The notes under the pieces are model-generated. The model ran no database searches. It saw only the letters and a list, made by a program, of their open reading frames with translations, and was not told the origin of the DNA. The position numbers and the translations under genes were made by a program. Below, piece by piece: positions 55,010 through 63,360 of a stretch of DNA of 64,000 bases. Source of the DNA: Streptomyces sp. 2131.1 (GTDB lineage: Bacteria; Actinomycetota; Actinomycetes; Streptomycetales; Streptomycetaceae); contig NZ_FNSY01000001.1 in NCBI RefSeq assembly GCF_900105515.1, positions 7,056,001-7,120,000 of the forward strand, given 5' to 3'. Positions within the stretch are counted from its first letter, which is position 1. Each line of letters opens with the position of its first letter.

Positions 55010-55400
55010 GTGGTCTTCCGGGACCCCGCCCAGCACCTTCGCGTCGGCAGCCCGACCGGTGTCCCCAAACCGGTCCCCAGCGACCTGCTGGCTGACGCGT
55101 TACGGCACACGAGGACGCCACTCGGACGCCTGGTCCTCGTCCTGGCCGCTGTCCACGCCGTGCCTGCCCACGAGCTCCGCACGCTCCTGACCTGCGACCT
55201 GAACCTCGCACGCGGCACCCTCGTCATCCGTCGCGGCCGTCGACGGCACACCCTCTACCTGGAGGAACTCACCCACCAGATCACCGCCGACTGGCTGGAC
55301 TACCGCCACCGCCGCTGGCCTCCTCGACCAATCCTCGCCTCGTCGTCAGCCAGAGATCTCCACTCGAGCCTGACCATCCCGCCGTCAGCAAGACCTTGCT
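55010..55400 (+). pseudogene. Second recombinase-like remnant
   Basis: The frame reads LADALRHTRTPLGRLVLVLA, AHELRTLLTCDLNLARGTLV, RRRHTLYLEELTHQITADWL. It resembles the degenerate recombinase-like proteins of streptomycetes. It ends in the leader of the RsbQ-like gene. It lacks start and catalytic end. Confidence 0.6.
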
Positions 55401-55432
55401 CCGCGACGACCGCCAAGGAGGGGTCTGCGAGG

Positions 55433-56251
55433 ATGGGCCGTATGGACGTGCGGAGCAGGAATCATGTGAGGGTGACCGGTAAGGCCGGTGCACCGGTGGT
55501 GATGCTGGCGCACGGTTTCGGGTGCGATCAGAACATGTGGCGTCTGGTGGTGCCGGCGCTGGAGCGGGACTTCACCGTTGTCCTCTTCGACCACGTCGGC
55601 GCGGGGAACTCGGACCTCTCTGCGTGGAGCCCCGAGCGGTACTCCACGTTGAACGGGTACGTCGACGACGTTCTCGAACTGTGCCGGGAGCTGGCGCTCG
55701 GACCGGTGACGTTCGTCGGGCACTCGGTGAGCGCCATGATGGGTGTGCTGGCCGCCGTGCGCGAGCCCGAGGCGTTCGCGGGACTGGTCCTGCTGGCCCC
55801 TTCGCCCTGCTTCGTCGACGATCCCGATGTCGGCTACCGGGGCGGGTTCAGTGCCGCGGACATCGACGAGCTGCTGGAATCGCTCGATGCGAACTATCTG
55901 GGCTGGTCGGGTGCGATGGCCCCGGTCATCATGGGCAACCCGGAGCGGCCGGAGCTGGGGGCGGAGCTCACCAGCAGTTTCTGCCGCACTGACCCGAAGA
56001 TCGCCAGGCTGTTCGCCCGGGTGACGTTCCTGTCCGACAACCGCGCCGACCTCGCCGGGGTGAGGGTGCCCACGCTGGTCGCCCAGTGCTCCAGCGACGC
56101 GATCGCCCCGCCCGAGGTGGGCGCCTTCGTCCACGCGCAGATTCCGGACAGCCGGCTCGTCACGCTGAGCGCCACCGGGCACTGCCCGCAGCTCGCCGCG
56201 CCCGAGGAGACCGCCGAGGCGATCGCCGTGTTCGCGGGAGCCGCCCGGTGA
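55433..56251 (+). CDS. rsbQ: RsbQ-like alpha/beta hydrolase
   Basis: The 272-residue protein (or 269 from ATG 55442) aligns closely with Bacillus RsbQ from the N-terminus (RSRNHVRVTGKAGAPVVM). The triad is Ser98 in GHSVSAM, Asp222 in SSDAIAPP and His250 in ATGHCPQ. FGCDQNMW and FDHVGAGNSDLSAWS are near-identical to RsbQ text. In Bacillus, RsbQ is required for RsbP to respond to energy stress. Here the stop overlaps the start of an RsbP-like gene (TGATG), so the functional link is likely kept. The symbol is by homology. Confidence 0.93.
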   Translation: MGRMDVRSRNHVRVTGKAGAPVVMLAHGFGCDQNMWRLVVPALERDFTVVLFDHVGAGNSDLSAWSPERYSTLNGYVDDVLELCRELALGPVTFVGHSVSAMMGVLAAVREPEAFAGLVLLAPSPCFVDDPDVGYRGGFSAADIDELLESLDANYLGWSGAMAPVIMGNPERPELGAELTSSFCRTDPKIARLFARVTFLSDNRADLAGVRVPTLVAQCSSDAIAPPEVGAFVHAQIPDSRLVTLSATGHCPQLAAPEETAEAIAVFAGAAR

Positions 56252-57519
56252 TGTGCAAGACGAACGGCGAAGGGCAGGAGGGACGAGAAGGCGGGGGGCC
56301 GGTGGATGAGCAGGCACAGTTTTCCGCGCTGCTGGAGGACAGTGCCGAGGATCTGTACGAGCACGCGCCCTGCGGCTACCTCTCCACCCAGCTCGACGGC
56401 CGGATCGCGAAGGTCAACACCACCCTGCTGGACTGGCTCGGATACCAGCGCGATGATCTCGTGGGCCGCAAGCACTTCTCCGACCTGCTCACCGTCGGCG
56501 GCCGGCTCTACCACGAGACCCACTTCGGCCCGCTGCTGCGGATGCAGGGCGAGATCAGCGGCATCGCTCTGGAGCTGAAGACCGCCGACGGCACCCGGCT
56601 GCCGGTCCTGGTCACCTCCACCGTGAAAACGGGCAGCGACGGGCAGCCCCTGCTGATCCGCACCACCGTCTTCGACGCCCGCGACCGCCGGGCCTACGAA
56701 ACCGAGCTGCTGCGCGCCCGCCGGGAAGCCGACCTCGAACGCGACCGCCTCCAGGTCCTGGCCACCACCCTGCAGAAAACCCTCCTGCCGCCGGCCCTGG
56801 TGAACGTTCCCGGCCTGGACGTGTCCGCGTACTACCACATCGCCTCCGTCGACGAGGTCGGCGGCGACTTCTACGACCTCTTCCCCCTGGCCGCCGGCAC
56901 CTGGGGCCTGTTCCTGGGCGACGTGTGCGGCAAGGGCGCCGCCGCAGCCGCCGTCACCTCCCTGGCCCGCTACACTCTGCGCGCCGCCGCCGTGTACGAC
57001 CCCGCCCCGGCCGCCGTGCTCGGCAACCTCAACACGGTCCTCAACCACGAGTACCAAGGGACCGACCCCCGCTTCTGCACCGTCGTCTTCGGCCTGCTCA
57101 CCCCCGACGAGGACCGCGGCGGCTTCCGGATCACGCTGGCCAGCGGCGGCCATCCGCCGGCCCTGCTGATGCGCGCGGACGGCACCGCCGACTTCCTGCC
57201 CACCCCCGGCGGCCAGCTCATCGGCGTCCTGCCCGATGCCCACATCGCCACCACCACCGTCCACCTCGTGCCTGGCGACACTCTCCTCCTGCACACCGAC
57301 GGCCTCACCGAAGCCCATACCCACGCCGTCCCGGGCGGCAAGCAGCGCTACGGCGACGACGCCCTCCTCGACTTCGGCCGCCAGCTCGCCCCCACCACCG
57401 CCCCGGACACCATCCACGCCGTCCGCGACCTGCTCGACACCTTCGGCACCGGCGTCGACGACGACACCGCGGTCCTGGCCATCCACGTACCCCGACCCCC
57501 CAGTGAAGAGCAGCAGTGA
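56251..57519 (+). CDS. rsbP: RsbP-like PAS + PP2C phosphatase
   Basis: The 422-residue protein has a PAS domain at ~30-135 (APCGYLSTQLDGRIAKVNTT, LLDWLGYQRDDLVGRKHFSD) and a linker coiled coil (ELLRARREADLERDRLQVLA). A PP2C_SIG domain follows at ~190-415 (DEVGGDFYDLF, GDVCGKGAAAA, SGGHPPALL, DDDTAVLAI), with both metal-binding Asp sites. This is the RsbP architecture. It lies between the RsbQ-like and STAS genes with 1-base and 4-base overlaps. It should dephosphorylate the STAS protein encoded next to it. An alternative start is GTG 56302. Confidence 0.92.
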   Translation: MCKTNGEGQEGREGGGPVDEQAQFSALLEDSAEDLYEHAPCGYLSTQLDGRIAKVNTTLLDWLGYQRDDLVGRKHFSDLLTVGGRLYHETHFGPLLRMQGEISGIALELKTADGTRLPVLVTSTVKTGSDGQPLLIRTTVFDARDRRAYETELLRARREADLERDRLQVLATTLQKTLLPPALVNVPGLDVSAYYHIASVDEVGGDFYDLFPLAAGTWGLFLGDVCGKGAAAAAVTSLARYTLRAAAVYDPAPAAVLGNLNTVLNHEYQGTDPRFCTVVFGLLTPDEDRGGFRITLASGGHPPALLMRADGTADFLPTPGGQLIGVLPDAHIATTTVHLVPGDTLLLHTDGLTEAHTHAVPGGKQRYGDDALLDFGRQLAPTTAPDTIHAVRDLLDTFGTGVDDDTAVLAIHVPRPPSEEQQ

Positions 57520-57875
57520 CCAAGCACCTGACCCTTCACACCCGCACCACCCCCGCCGGACCGGTCCTCGAACTCATCGGAGAACTGGACCACCACACCG
57601 CGCCGGAAGTCCGCGCCGCGCTGCCCAGCCTGACTCCGAGCCCGGGCCAGCAACTCGTTCTTGACCTCGGCAGCCTCGCCTTCTGCGACTCCACCGGCAT
57701 CAGCGTCCTGATCACCGCCCGCAACTACGCCCTGGCCGCGAACGCGATCGTCGTCCTGGCCGCGGTCCCCAACCACCTCGACCGCATCCTCCGCATCGTC
57801 GGCCTCGACCAGGTCTTCACCGTCCACCTCACCGCACAGGACGCCGAAACCGCCTGGCACACCGCCTCCGACTGA
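57516..57875 (+). CDS. RsbV-like STAS anti-anti-sigma factor
   Basis: The 119-residue STAS protein has FCDSTGISVLI with Ser59 as the phospho-site. It starts at GTG 57516, overlapping the phosphatase stop (GTGA). It is the last gene of the rsbQ-rsbP-STAS operon and the likely substrate of the phosphatase. No anti-sigma kinase or sigma factor follows, so the downstream partner is elsewhere. It is a paralogue of the STAS gene at 1212 (same PAGPVL and GLDQVFT motifs). Confidence 0.93.
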   Translation: MTKHLTLHTRTTPAGPVLELIGELDHHTAPEVRAALPSLTPSPGQQLVLDLGSLAFCDSTGISVLITARNYALAANAIVVLAAVPNHLDRILRIVGLDQVFTVHLTAQDAETAWHTASD

Positions 57876-58100
57876 CCCGCCGTACCTGCCAGAGGAAGCT
57901 CCCGCCCCCACGTAGAATCGAACGATCACCGTTCTCAGTGCCTCCCAAATTTCTCGCAAACATTCTGAGCCGACAAGATCGCTATCTGCTGCTCGAACCG
58001 ATCGACATTCGCTGTTGCTTCGCTTCTCACGAACGTAGCCAGTTTGCGCGGTGACCGACCGTGGATAGCGGACTGCGGAGTAAGGGAGCACGCTGGATGG
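57876..58100. other. Intergenic stretch
   Basis: No gene is seen. A lower-GC patch around 57945-58030 could contain the promoter for the next gene. Confidence 0.4.
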
Positions 58101-58310
58101 ATGAGCGCGCCCATCGTCATCCACCGCCCGTCCGCGACCGGCGGGCGGCGGGTCACCATCCGCGGGCAGATCGCCGGCCTCGCCCACGACGACGGTGATG
58201 TCGTCGAGTTTCTGCGCCGTGCCGGCCTACACGACGCGGAACGGCTCCTGGACGATTCCTCGCTGGTCGAGTGGCGCGGCGGCCGCGCGCACCGGTACGA
58301 GGCCGCGTGA
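58101..58310 (+). CDS. Small conserved protein of unknown function
   Basis: The 69-residue product starts at ATG 58101 (GGATGG upstream). It reads MSAPIVIHRPSATGGRRVTI, RGQIAGLAHDDGDVVEFLRR and LLDDSSLVEWRGGRAHRYEA. I believe similar proteins are common in streptomycetes. The mix of a basic beta strand pair and an acidic helix suggests a small DNA- or RNA-associated domain, but this is a guess. It precedes the YjzC-like gene by 67 bp. Confidence 0.7.
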   Translation: MSAPIVIHRPSATGGRRVTIRGQIAGLAHDDGDVVEFLRRAGLHDAERLLDDSSLVEWRGGRAHRYEAA

Positions 58311-58377
58311 TGCCTTGGGGTTCCGGCGGATGTTCCTCCAAGTCGCCGAACACGCCCAGGCGACGTACACCAGACGT

Positions 58378-58563
58378 ATGGGAGACGAGCAGCGAACGTG
58401 GCGTCCTGGGGAGATCGTGCCCGAGAGCGGTATCTACGAGTGCGACTGCGGGGCCGGCCACCACTGGAGCACAGACGTCAAGGGCCACCGCTTCCCTCCG
58501 CTCCCGCCCGGCTGTCCCGGCGGTGCGTGGGCGCTGAAGACGGACGCCCACCCGGACACCTGA
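58378..58563 (+). CDS. YjzC-like small zinc-ribbon-type protein
   Basis: The 61-residue product starts at ATG 58378. It has TWRPGEIVPESGIYECDCG and KGHRFPPLPPGCPGGAW. The pattern 'W.pGe.aP.SG.Y.c..C' and the later CPG fit the YjzC-like family. The function is unknown. A longer frame upstream is rejected as non-conserved. Its stop is 1 bp before the ligase gene. Confidence 0.65.
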   Translation: MGDEQRTWRPGEIVPESGIYECDCGAGHHWSTDVKGHRFPPLPPGCPGGAWALKTDAHPDT

Positions 58564-58564
58564 T

Positions 58565-59217
58565 GTGACGCTGAACCCGCCGCTGGAGCCGATGCTCGCC
58601 CAGGCCCGCGACGCCATTCCCCGCCCCGGCCCGGGGGGCGCGGCGGCAGAGCTGAAGTTCGACCGTTACCGGGCCCTGCTGTTCACCCCTGACGTGCAGG
58701 GTGGGCGGGTGCTGGTGCAGTCGCGGCACGGCACCATGCTGCAGTCCCGCTTCCCCGACCTCGTCTCCGCGGCCGGCCAGCTGCCGTCCGGCCTGGTCCT
58801 GGACGGCGAGCTCGTCGTGCTCGACGAGAACGGGCACCTGAGCTTCCCGGCACTCCAACGCCGTGCCGCGACCGTAGCGGTGCTCAGGCTCTTGCCGCCG
58901 CCCTGCCGGCGCACTTCATCGCCTTCGACGTCCTCCAGATCGAGGGCCGCGAGCTGCTGGACGAGCCGTACGCCGCCCGCCGGGCCCTCCTGGAGGGCCT
59001 GTTCGTGGAGCACGGGCTGACGACGCCGCCGTGGACGCTGTGTCCCTCGACCACGGATATGGCGACTGCTGAGGAGTGGCTGAACGGATGGACTCGGACG
59101 CCCGGGATCGAGGGGATCGTCGTCAAGAGCCTCACCGGCCGGTACCGCCCCGGAGTCCGCGGCTGGACCAAGGTGCGAATCGAGCTGAATTGCATTAGAC
59201 GCAACAGTTCGTACTAG
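58565..59217 (+). pseudogene. ATP-dependent DNA ligase, frameshifted and cut by the element
   Basis: The frame starts MTLNPPLEPMLAQARDAIP. Motif I reads ELKFDRYRALLF: the lysine is present, but the usual Gly of KxDG is Arg. Further motifs are GLVLDGELVVLDE and, after a one-base shift near 58890, HFIAFDVLQIEGRELLDEPY and GIEGIVVKSLTGRYRPGVRG. After GWTKVR the coding sequence gives way to element DNA (TGAATTGCAT at 59186). The C-terminal OB part is missing. Both the lost base and the insertion make it inactive. The family is the LigC/LigD-like actinobacterial group. Confidence 0.88.
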
Positions 59218-59333
59218 GTCACATACGGCCTTATCGCAGGTCAAGCCCTCCGAACGGCGAGCAGGTGAGCCCCCTCTGGGTTCGTGACCGGCCGCTAGCG
59301 GCTTGGACGCAACAATGATGCGTTTGATACAAC
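59186..59333 (+). repeat. Upstream repeat pair of the intact element
   Basis: TTGCATTAGACGCAAC (59190-59205) and ATGCGTTTGATACAAC (59318-59333) share the pattern TGCRT..RAYRCAAC and lie 113 bp apart. They are partly palindromic (TTGCAT...ACACAA type). They may bind the recombinase or the Cro/C1 protein. The same pair precedes the truncated copy. Confidence 0.7.
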
Positions 59334-59340
59334 AACCGCC

Positions 59341-60453
59341 ATGGTCGCTGAGGCCCCCGGTTCGGCTCGTCTTGCCCTGGCCCCGAATGTCATCCTTCTG
59401 GATCCGGAGCCAGCGGTTTCGTCTGCGATGAAAGAGGGATGGGCTCGGCAGCAGTCGGCGCGTTTCCTCCAGCCCTCAACCATCCAGCCCCGGCTGCGTC
59501 TACTGCAACGCTTCGAGGACTTCACGGGGTTGTACCCGTGGCAGTGGACTCCCGCCGACGGCGAAGCGTTCATCGTCCACCTTCGCAGCGGAGCCAAACC
59601 GATCCAGTTGTCGACAGCTCGCTCCTACGAAGTAGTGATCGAGCTGTTCGTGGAGTACCTGTTGGACCCCCGCTACGGATGGGGCAAGACCTGCCGGGAA
59701 CGGTTCGGCCTGTCGCCTCAGGCGGTCTTCCATGAGGGCAACTCGGTCCTGCACTCGGTGGAGTACGAAGGCGATCCGAGGCGTCGGCCGCTCACCTATG
59801 ACGAGGTTCAGGCGCTCTTCGATGCGGCCGATGCCCGGCCACGGAGAGTCCAGGGGCAAGGCCGAAAGGGCACCCTGACCGCGCTACGCGATGCAGCCGT
59901 CCTCAAAACCATCTACGCCTACGGAACCCGGCGAACGGAGTCCTCGAAGGTCGACCTGGTTGATCTGCGACGGCACAGGAAGGCGCCGCAGTTCGGACAA
60001 GCGGGCAGCATGGCCATCCGGTACGGCAAGTCCTCCAAGGGGGCGCCGCCGAAGCGACGGACCGTACTCCTGGTGCCCGAGATGGACTGGGCAGCCGATG
60101 TCCTCGACGAGTGGGTGCAAGAACTTCGTCCTCGGCTGTCACCCGACCGCCACCCAGCACTGTGGGTGACCGAACGAGTCGGCCGGCTGTCTCCTCGTTC
60201 GATCAACGAAGCGTTCGTGACGGCACGCCGGGACGCCGACCTCGACGAGGACCTCGATCTCCACTGCCTTCGTCATAGTTACATCACCCACCTGACCGAG
60301 TTCGGCTACCCCGCTCGCTTCGTTCAGGAGCAGGTGGGTCACACTCACGCCTCCACGACGGCCATCTATATGGGCGTCTCCGACGAGTACCGCAACCAGC
60401 TGCTTGAGGCTTCACTGAAGCGTCGGCTGGGTGACGACTGGGACCTTAAATGA
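59341..60453 (+). CDS. Tyrosine recombinase (integrase)
   Basis: The 370-residue protein has an N-terminal core-binding domain (~40-120) and a C-terminal catalytic domain. All catalytic residues are visible: Arg198 in GTRRTE, Lys~233 in YGKSSKG, His308 and Arg311 in HCLRHSY, His334/336 in QVGHTHAST and nucleophile Tyr343 in TTAIYMGVS. It should therefore be active. The start is ATG 59341, with no strong ribosome site. Its stop overlaps the next ATG (ATGA). A truncated copy lies at 46386-46754. Confidence 0.94.
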   Translation: MVAEAPGSARLALAPNVILLDPEPAVSSAMKEGWARQQSARFLQPSTIQPRLRLLQRFEDFTGLYPWQWTPADGEAFIVHLRSGAKPIQLSTARSYEVVIELFVEYLLDPRYGWGKTCRERFGLSPQAVFHEGNSVLHSVEYEGDPRRRPLTYDEVQALFDAADARPRRVQGQGRKGTLTALRDAAVLKTIYAYGTRRTESSKVDLVDLRRHRKAPQFGQAGSMAIRYGKSSKGAPPKRRTVLLVPEMDWAADVLDEWVQELRPRLSPDRHPALWVTERVGRLSPRSINEAFVTARRDADLDEDLDLHCLRHSYITHLTEFGYPARFVQEQVGHTHASTTAIYMGVSDEYRNQLLEASLKRRLGDDWDLK

Positions 60454-60776
60454 TCAAGAAGATGGGGTACGAGTGGTGCTTGCGGGCCACGATGGCGGAG
60501 CATCAGATGTTCCAGACATCGGACCTCGTGCCTCTCCTCGCCGAGCGCGGCGTGACGTTGTCACGCGAGCAGGTCTACCGCCTGGTGACGCAGCCGCCCC
60601 AGCGGATGAGCATGGACACCCTGGTCGCCTTGTGCGACATCTTCGAGTGCACGCCGAATGACCTCATCAAGCCGAAAGTGGTCAACGCCCAGGTCAGGAA
60701 GACCGCCGACGGGCAGGGAGAGCCGCTTCCGCTCAAGCAGCCGCGGACCACGATCCGGCGTCCAGGACAGCCGTGA
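60450..60776 (+). CDS. Cro/C1-type (XRE) DNA-binding protein
   Basis: The 108-residue protein has a Cro/C1-type helix-turn-helix: MFQTSDLVPLLAERGVTLSR, EQVYRLVTQPPQRMSMDTLV, ALCDIFECTPNDLIKP. The C-terminal tail is basic (RTTIRRPGQP). Its ATG overlaps the recombinase stop and its own stop overlaps the next GTG. In this position it may regulate the operon or act as a recombination directionality factor. Confidence 0.9.
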   Translation: MIKKMGYEWCLRATMAEHQMFQTSDLVPLLAERGVTLSREQVYRLVTQPPQRMSMDTLVALCDIFECTPNDLIKPKVVNAQVRKTADGQGEPLPLKQPRTTIRRPGQP

Positions 60777-63061
60777 GGCCGCCGACTTCCGACCAGATCC
60801 GTCTACGTGCCGAGCTCGCCGCCGCCCAGGAACAGATCGTCACACTGCTGCGATCGGCAGTGGGGGACGCTCTTTCCCCCGAGCAGGCCCAAGCCGCAGC
60901 CGAGCAGGCCCAGGCATGGCGAGGAGCGAACGCCTTCCGCCTGCTTCGATATCTGTCCAGTGAACCCGACGCTCTCAGTGCTCCCCGTGGCGACTGCCCT
61001 CCCTGCGCGGTGCGCCTGCTGGCCGCGCTCGCCGCCGCCGGACACAGCGACAAGGTCACGCTATTGGCCTGTGCCGACTGCGGGCGTACCCAGCCCCTTC
61101 CCACCGAGAACGGACCGGAGGGGCGCCTGTGTTCACGCTGCGCCGGCCGCCGCCGCAAGAAGCCGTGCGCGCGGTGCGGCAACGTGGCCAGCATCTACAC
61201 GCGCCGCGAGGAAGGCGGCATCTGCCTTCCGTGCAGAAACAAGGAGCCGGACGCCAAGGAGAACTGCGCCAACTGCCAACGGCTGATGCTCCCCTACCGT
61301 CGCCTGCTCGACGGATCCAGCCTGTGCCAGACCTGCGTGCCCAAGAACCTGCAGGTCTGCTGCAGATGCGGCCGCCGACGCCGGGTCAACGCTCTGACCG
61401 CCGCAGGCCCAGTCTGCGGTACCTGCTACACCAGCCCGCCACGACAGTGCGGGGTCTGCCAAGAGATCGTGCCCATCATGGCTCGGGCCGACGGGACCAG
61501 GCCCGACACCTGTTACCGATGCCACAAACGGTCGAAGAAACCGTGCGCAATCTGCAGGAAGGTTCGCCCAGGCCATCACATCGATAGCGGCCGCGGCGCG
61601 TTCCACTGCGACACGTGCCGACCGCGCGCAGAAGGACCCTGCACACTTTGCGGCCTATCCACGAAGGTCAAGATCTTCTGGCCGCGAGGGCCGGTCTGCG
61701 CCTCCTGTTACCGGACGACTCGGTCGACGCCCGCTCCATGCACCTCCTGCCGCCGAAGTCGCATCCTCGTAGGACAGACGCCCGAAGGAGCTCCGCTGTG
61801 CAAGGCGTGCTCGTTCCCCGACGAACCAGTTGAGCGCTGTGCGACCTGCGACGAACCAGCGGACCTGTACTCCGCAGGTCGCTGTCCCCGCTGCACTCTG
61901 ACCAACCGCGTCACCCATCTACTTTCCGCGGACGGGGAGCGCGTGGCACCGCACCTACAGCCGCTCATCCACGTGCTGACCGATGCGGAGAATCCTTACC
62001 AGGTCCTGAAGTGGCTGCGACGGAGCCCAGCCGCTCACCTCGTGAAGCGCCTGGCCCTCTCCCCGGAGACCCTGAGCCACGGGGCCCTCGACGCACTCCC
62101 TCAGCGGGCCGCATCGGCATACGTGCGGGGACTCCTCGTCACCGCCGGCATCCTTGCGCCGCGGGACGAGAATCTCGCACTGCTCACCAACCGCGTGACA
62201 CGCACGGTCGCCGACCTTCCAGCACGGCAGGCCAACATCATCCGCCCCTTCGCCGAGTGGCACATCGTCCGTGATGCTCGCCGACGCTCATCACGAGGCC
62301 GCTACACCTACGCGGCGTACAAGGGCGACTACGGAAACGTAACTGCCGCCATCGACCTCCTGAACTGGCTCGACTCCCAGAGCCTGAACCTCCGCCGGCT
62401 CCAACAGCCGCACTTGGACACCTGGGCAACCGACCGGCCGACTCTGCGCGCCCGAGCCATCCCCTTCCTCCGCTGGGGCATCGCCCGGCACCTCTGTCCT
62501 CCCGATCTGGTCATCGACCGCCCAGACTCCCAACTCCCGGGCAACTTCCAAGCCGAAGACGACGCACGTGCAGAACTGACGCGCTGCCTCAACGACGCCA
62601 CACTGCCCTTGGATGTCCGCATCGCCGGAGCTCTTGTCCGCCTCTACGCTCTGCCCCTGACCCGGATCGTCGAACTCACCACCGAGCACATCAGCCGCGA
62701 CCGAGAGCACACATACCTGAGGGTCAAGCAGCACCCCTTCCTGCTGCCACCCAAGCTCGCCGGCCTTATCGCCGACCAGATCCGTTGCAGTACACCCGGG
62801 CACAGCGCTGTGACCGGACCACGACATCTTCTGCCTGGTCAAAGCCCTGGCCGTCCCCGAAATCCAATCGGCTTCGCCGACACCATGAGGCACCACGGCC
62901 TGTCAGCTCGCGCGGCTCGAAACACCGCCATGCTGAACGCCCTCACGGATCTACCGCCGATGATCATCGCTGACCTTCTCGGCATCCATCCCAAAACGGC
63001 CGACCGTTGGGCCACTCTCGCAGGCAACAACTGGTCCGAGTACGTGTCCTCGCGGAGCTGA
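60773..63061 (+). CDS. Nine-zinc-ribbon protein with recombinase-like C-terminus
   Basis: The 762-residue protein has about nine tandem zinc ribbons (residues ~98-380), each built from two CxxC knuckles such as CADC..CSRC, CARC..CLPC, CANC..CQTC, CTLC..CASC and CATC..CPRC. Residues ~470-762 look like a core-binding plus tyrosine-recombinase fold (IAGALVRLYALPLTRIVELT, then LSARAARNTAMLNALTDLPP). The usual His-x-x-Arg and Tyr are replaced (RWATLAGNNWSEY), so it is probably catalytically dead. It starts at GTG 60773, coupled to the Cro/C1 gene. A role as a DNA-binding accessory of the recombinase, perhaps target choice, is inference. Confidence 0.82.
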   Translation: MRPPTSDQIRLRAELAAAQEQIVTLLRSAVGDALSPEQAQAAAEQAQAWRGANAFRLLRYLSSEPDALSAPRGDCPPCAVRLLAALAAAGHSDKVTLLACADCGRTQPLPTENGPEGRLCSRCAGRRRKKPCARCGNVASIYTRREEGGICLPCRNKEPDAKENCANCQRLMLPYRRLLDGSSLCQTCVPKNLQVCCRCGRRRRVNALTAAGPVCGTCYTSPPRQCGVCQEIVPIMARADGTRPDTCYRCHKRSKKPCAICRKVRPGHHIDSGRGAFHCDTCRPRAEGPCTLCGLSTKVKIFWPRGPVCASCYRTTRSTPAPCTSCRRSRILVGQTPEGAPLCKACSFPDEPVERCATCDEPADLYSAGRCPRCTLTNRVTHLLSADGERVAPHLQPLIHVLTDAENPYQVLKWLRRSPAAHLVKRLALSPETLSHGALDALPQRAASAYVRGLLVTAGILAPRDENLALLTNRVTRTVADLPARQANIIRPFAEWHIVRDARRRSSRGRYTYAAYKGDYGNVTAAIDLLNWLDSQSLNLRRLQQPHLDTWATDRPTLRARAIPFLRWGIARHLCPPDLVIDRPDSQLPGNFQAEDDARAELTRCLNDATLPLDVRIAGALVRLYALPLTRIVELTTEHISRDREHTYLRVKQHPFLLPPKLAGLIADQIRCSTPGHSAVTGPRHLLPGQSPGRPRNPIGFADTMRHHGLSARAARNTAMLNALTDLPPMIIADLLGIHPKTADRWATLAGNNWSEYVSSRS

Positions 63062-63063
63062 TC

Positions 63064-63360
63064 TGACGGCATCGAGAGCCCAGACCCCGACCGGGGCATA
63101 CCGCAGCTCCCGAAGTACCGACACTTCACCAGTGAAACGAGCTGACGGGCCCGAGATGTTCAGCGCGCGGCTGGCACGAGCTTGCTGATTCCCGGGGCCC
63201 GTGGTGTGTCCGACTCCTGGTCGGTCTCCGTGACGGCGGCCCTTGCGGGGCTTCGTCGTCGGTCAGGAGCAGTAGCTGCGTCGGGTGGATGTTCCGGCCC
63301 TGCACGACGTGGACGTGCCCTGGGTACGCCGCAGCCCGTCCTGGTTCCGGAGGGCCACTT
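63064..63360. other. Stretch after the element, no supported gene
   Basis: This ~300-bp stretch should contain the element's right end. I could not find a second copy of the end motif, nor the missing 3' part of the ligase. Confidence 0.4.

Larger units (their letters stand above)
59186..63063 (+). mobile_element. Three-gene tyrosine-recombinase element
   Basis: The element begins at TGAATTGCATTAGACGCAAC (59186-59205), where the ligase text stops. A second copy of the motif (ATGCGTTTGATACAAC, 59318-59333) lies 113 bp on, just before the first gene. Three genes follow with 4-base overlaps: an active-looking tyrosine recombinase, a Cro/C1-type protein and a zinc-ribbon/recombinase-like protein. 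A truncated copy at 46386-46909 shares the motif pair, spacing and N-terminal coding sequence. The right end was not found and is placed after the last gene. I do not know a described family with this composition. Confidence 0.65.

Noticed and set aside
55894..57486. 530-codon reverse open frame opposite the rsbP-like gene
   Set aside because: Gly/Val/Glu-rich antisense shadow; the forward strand has PAS and PP2C motifs and coupled overlaps.
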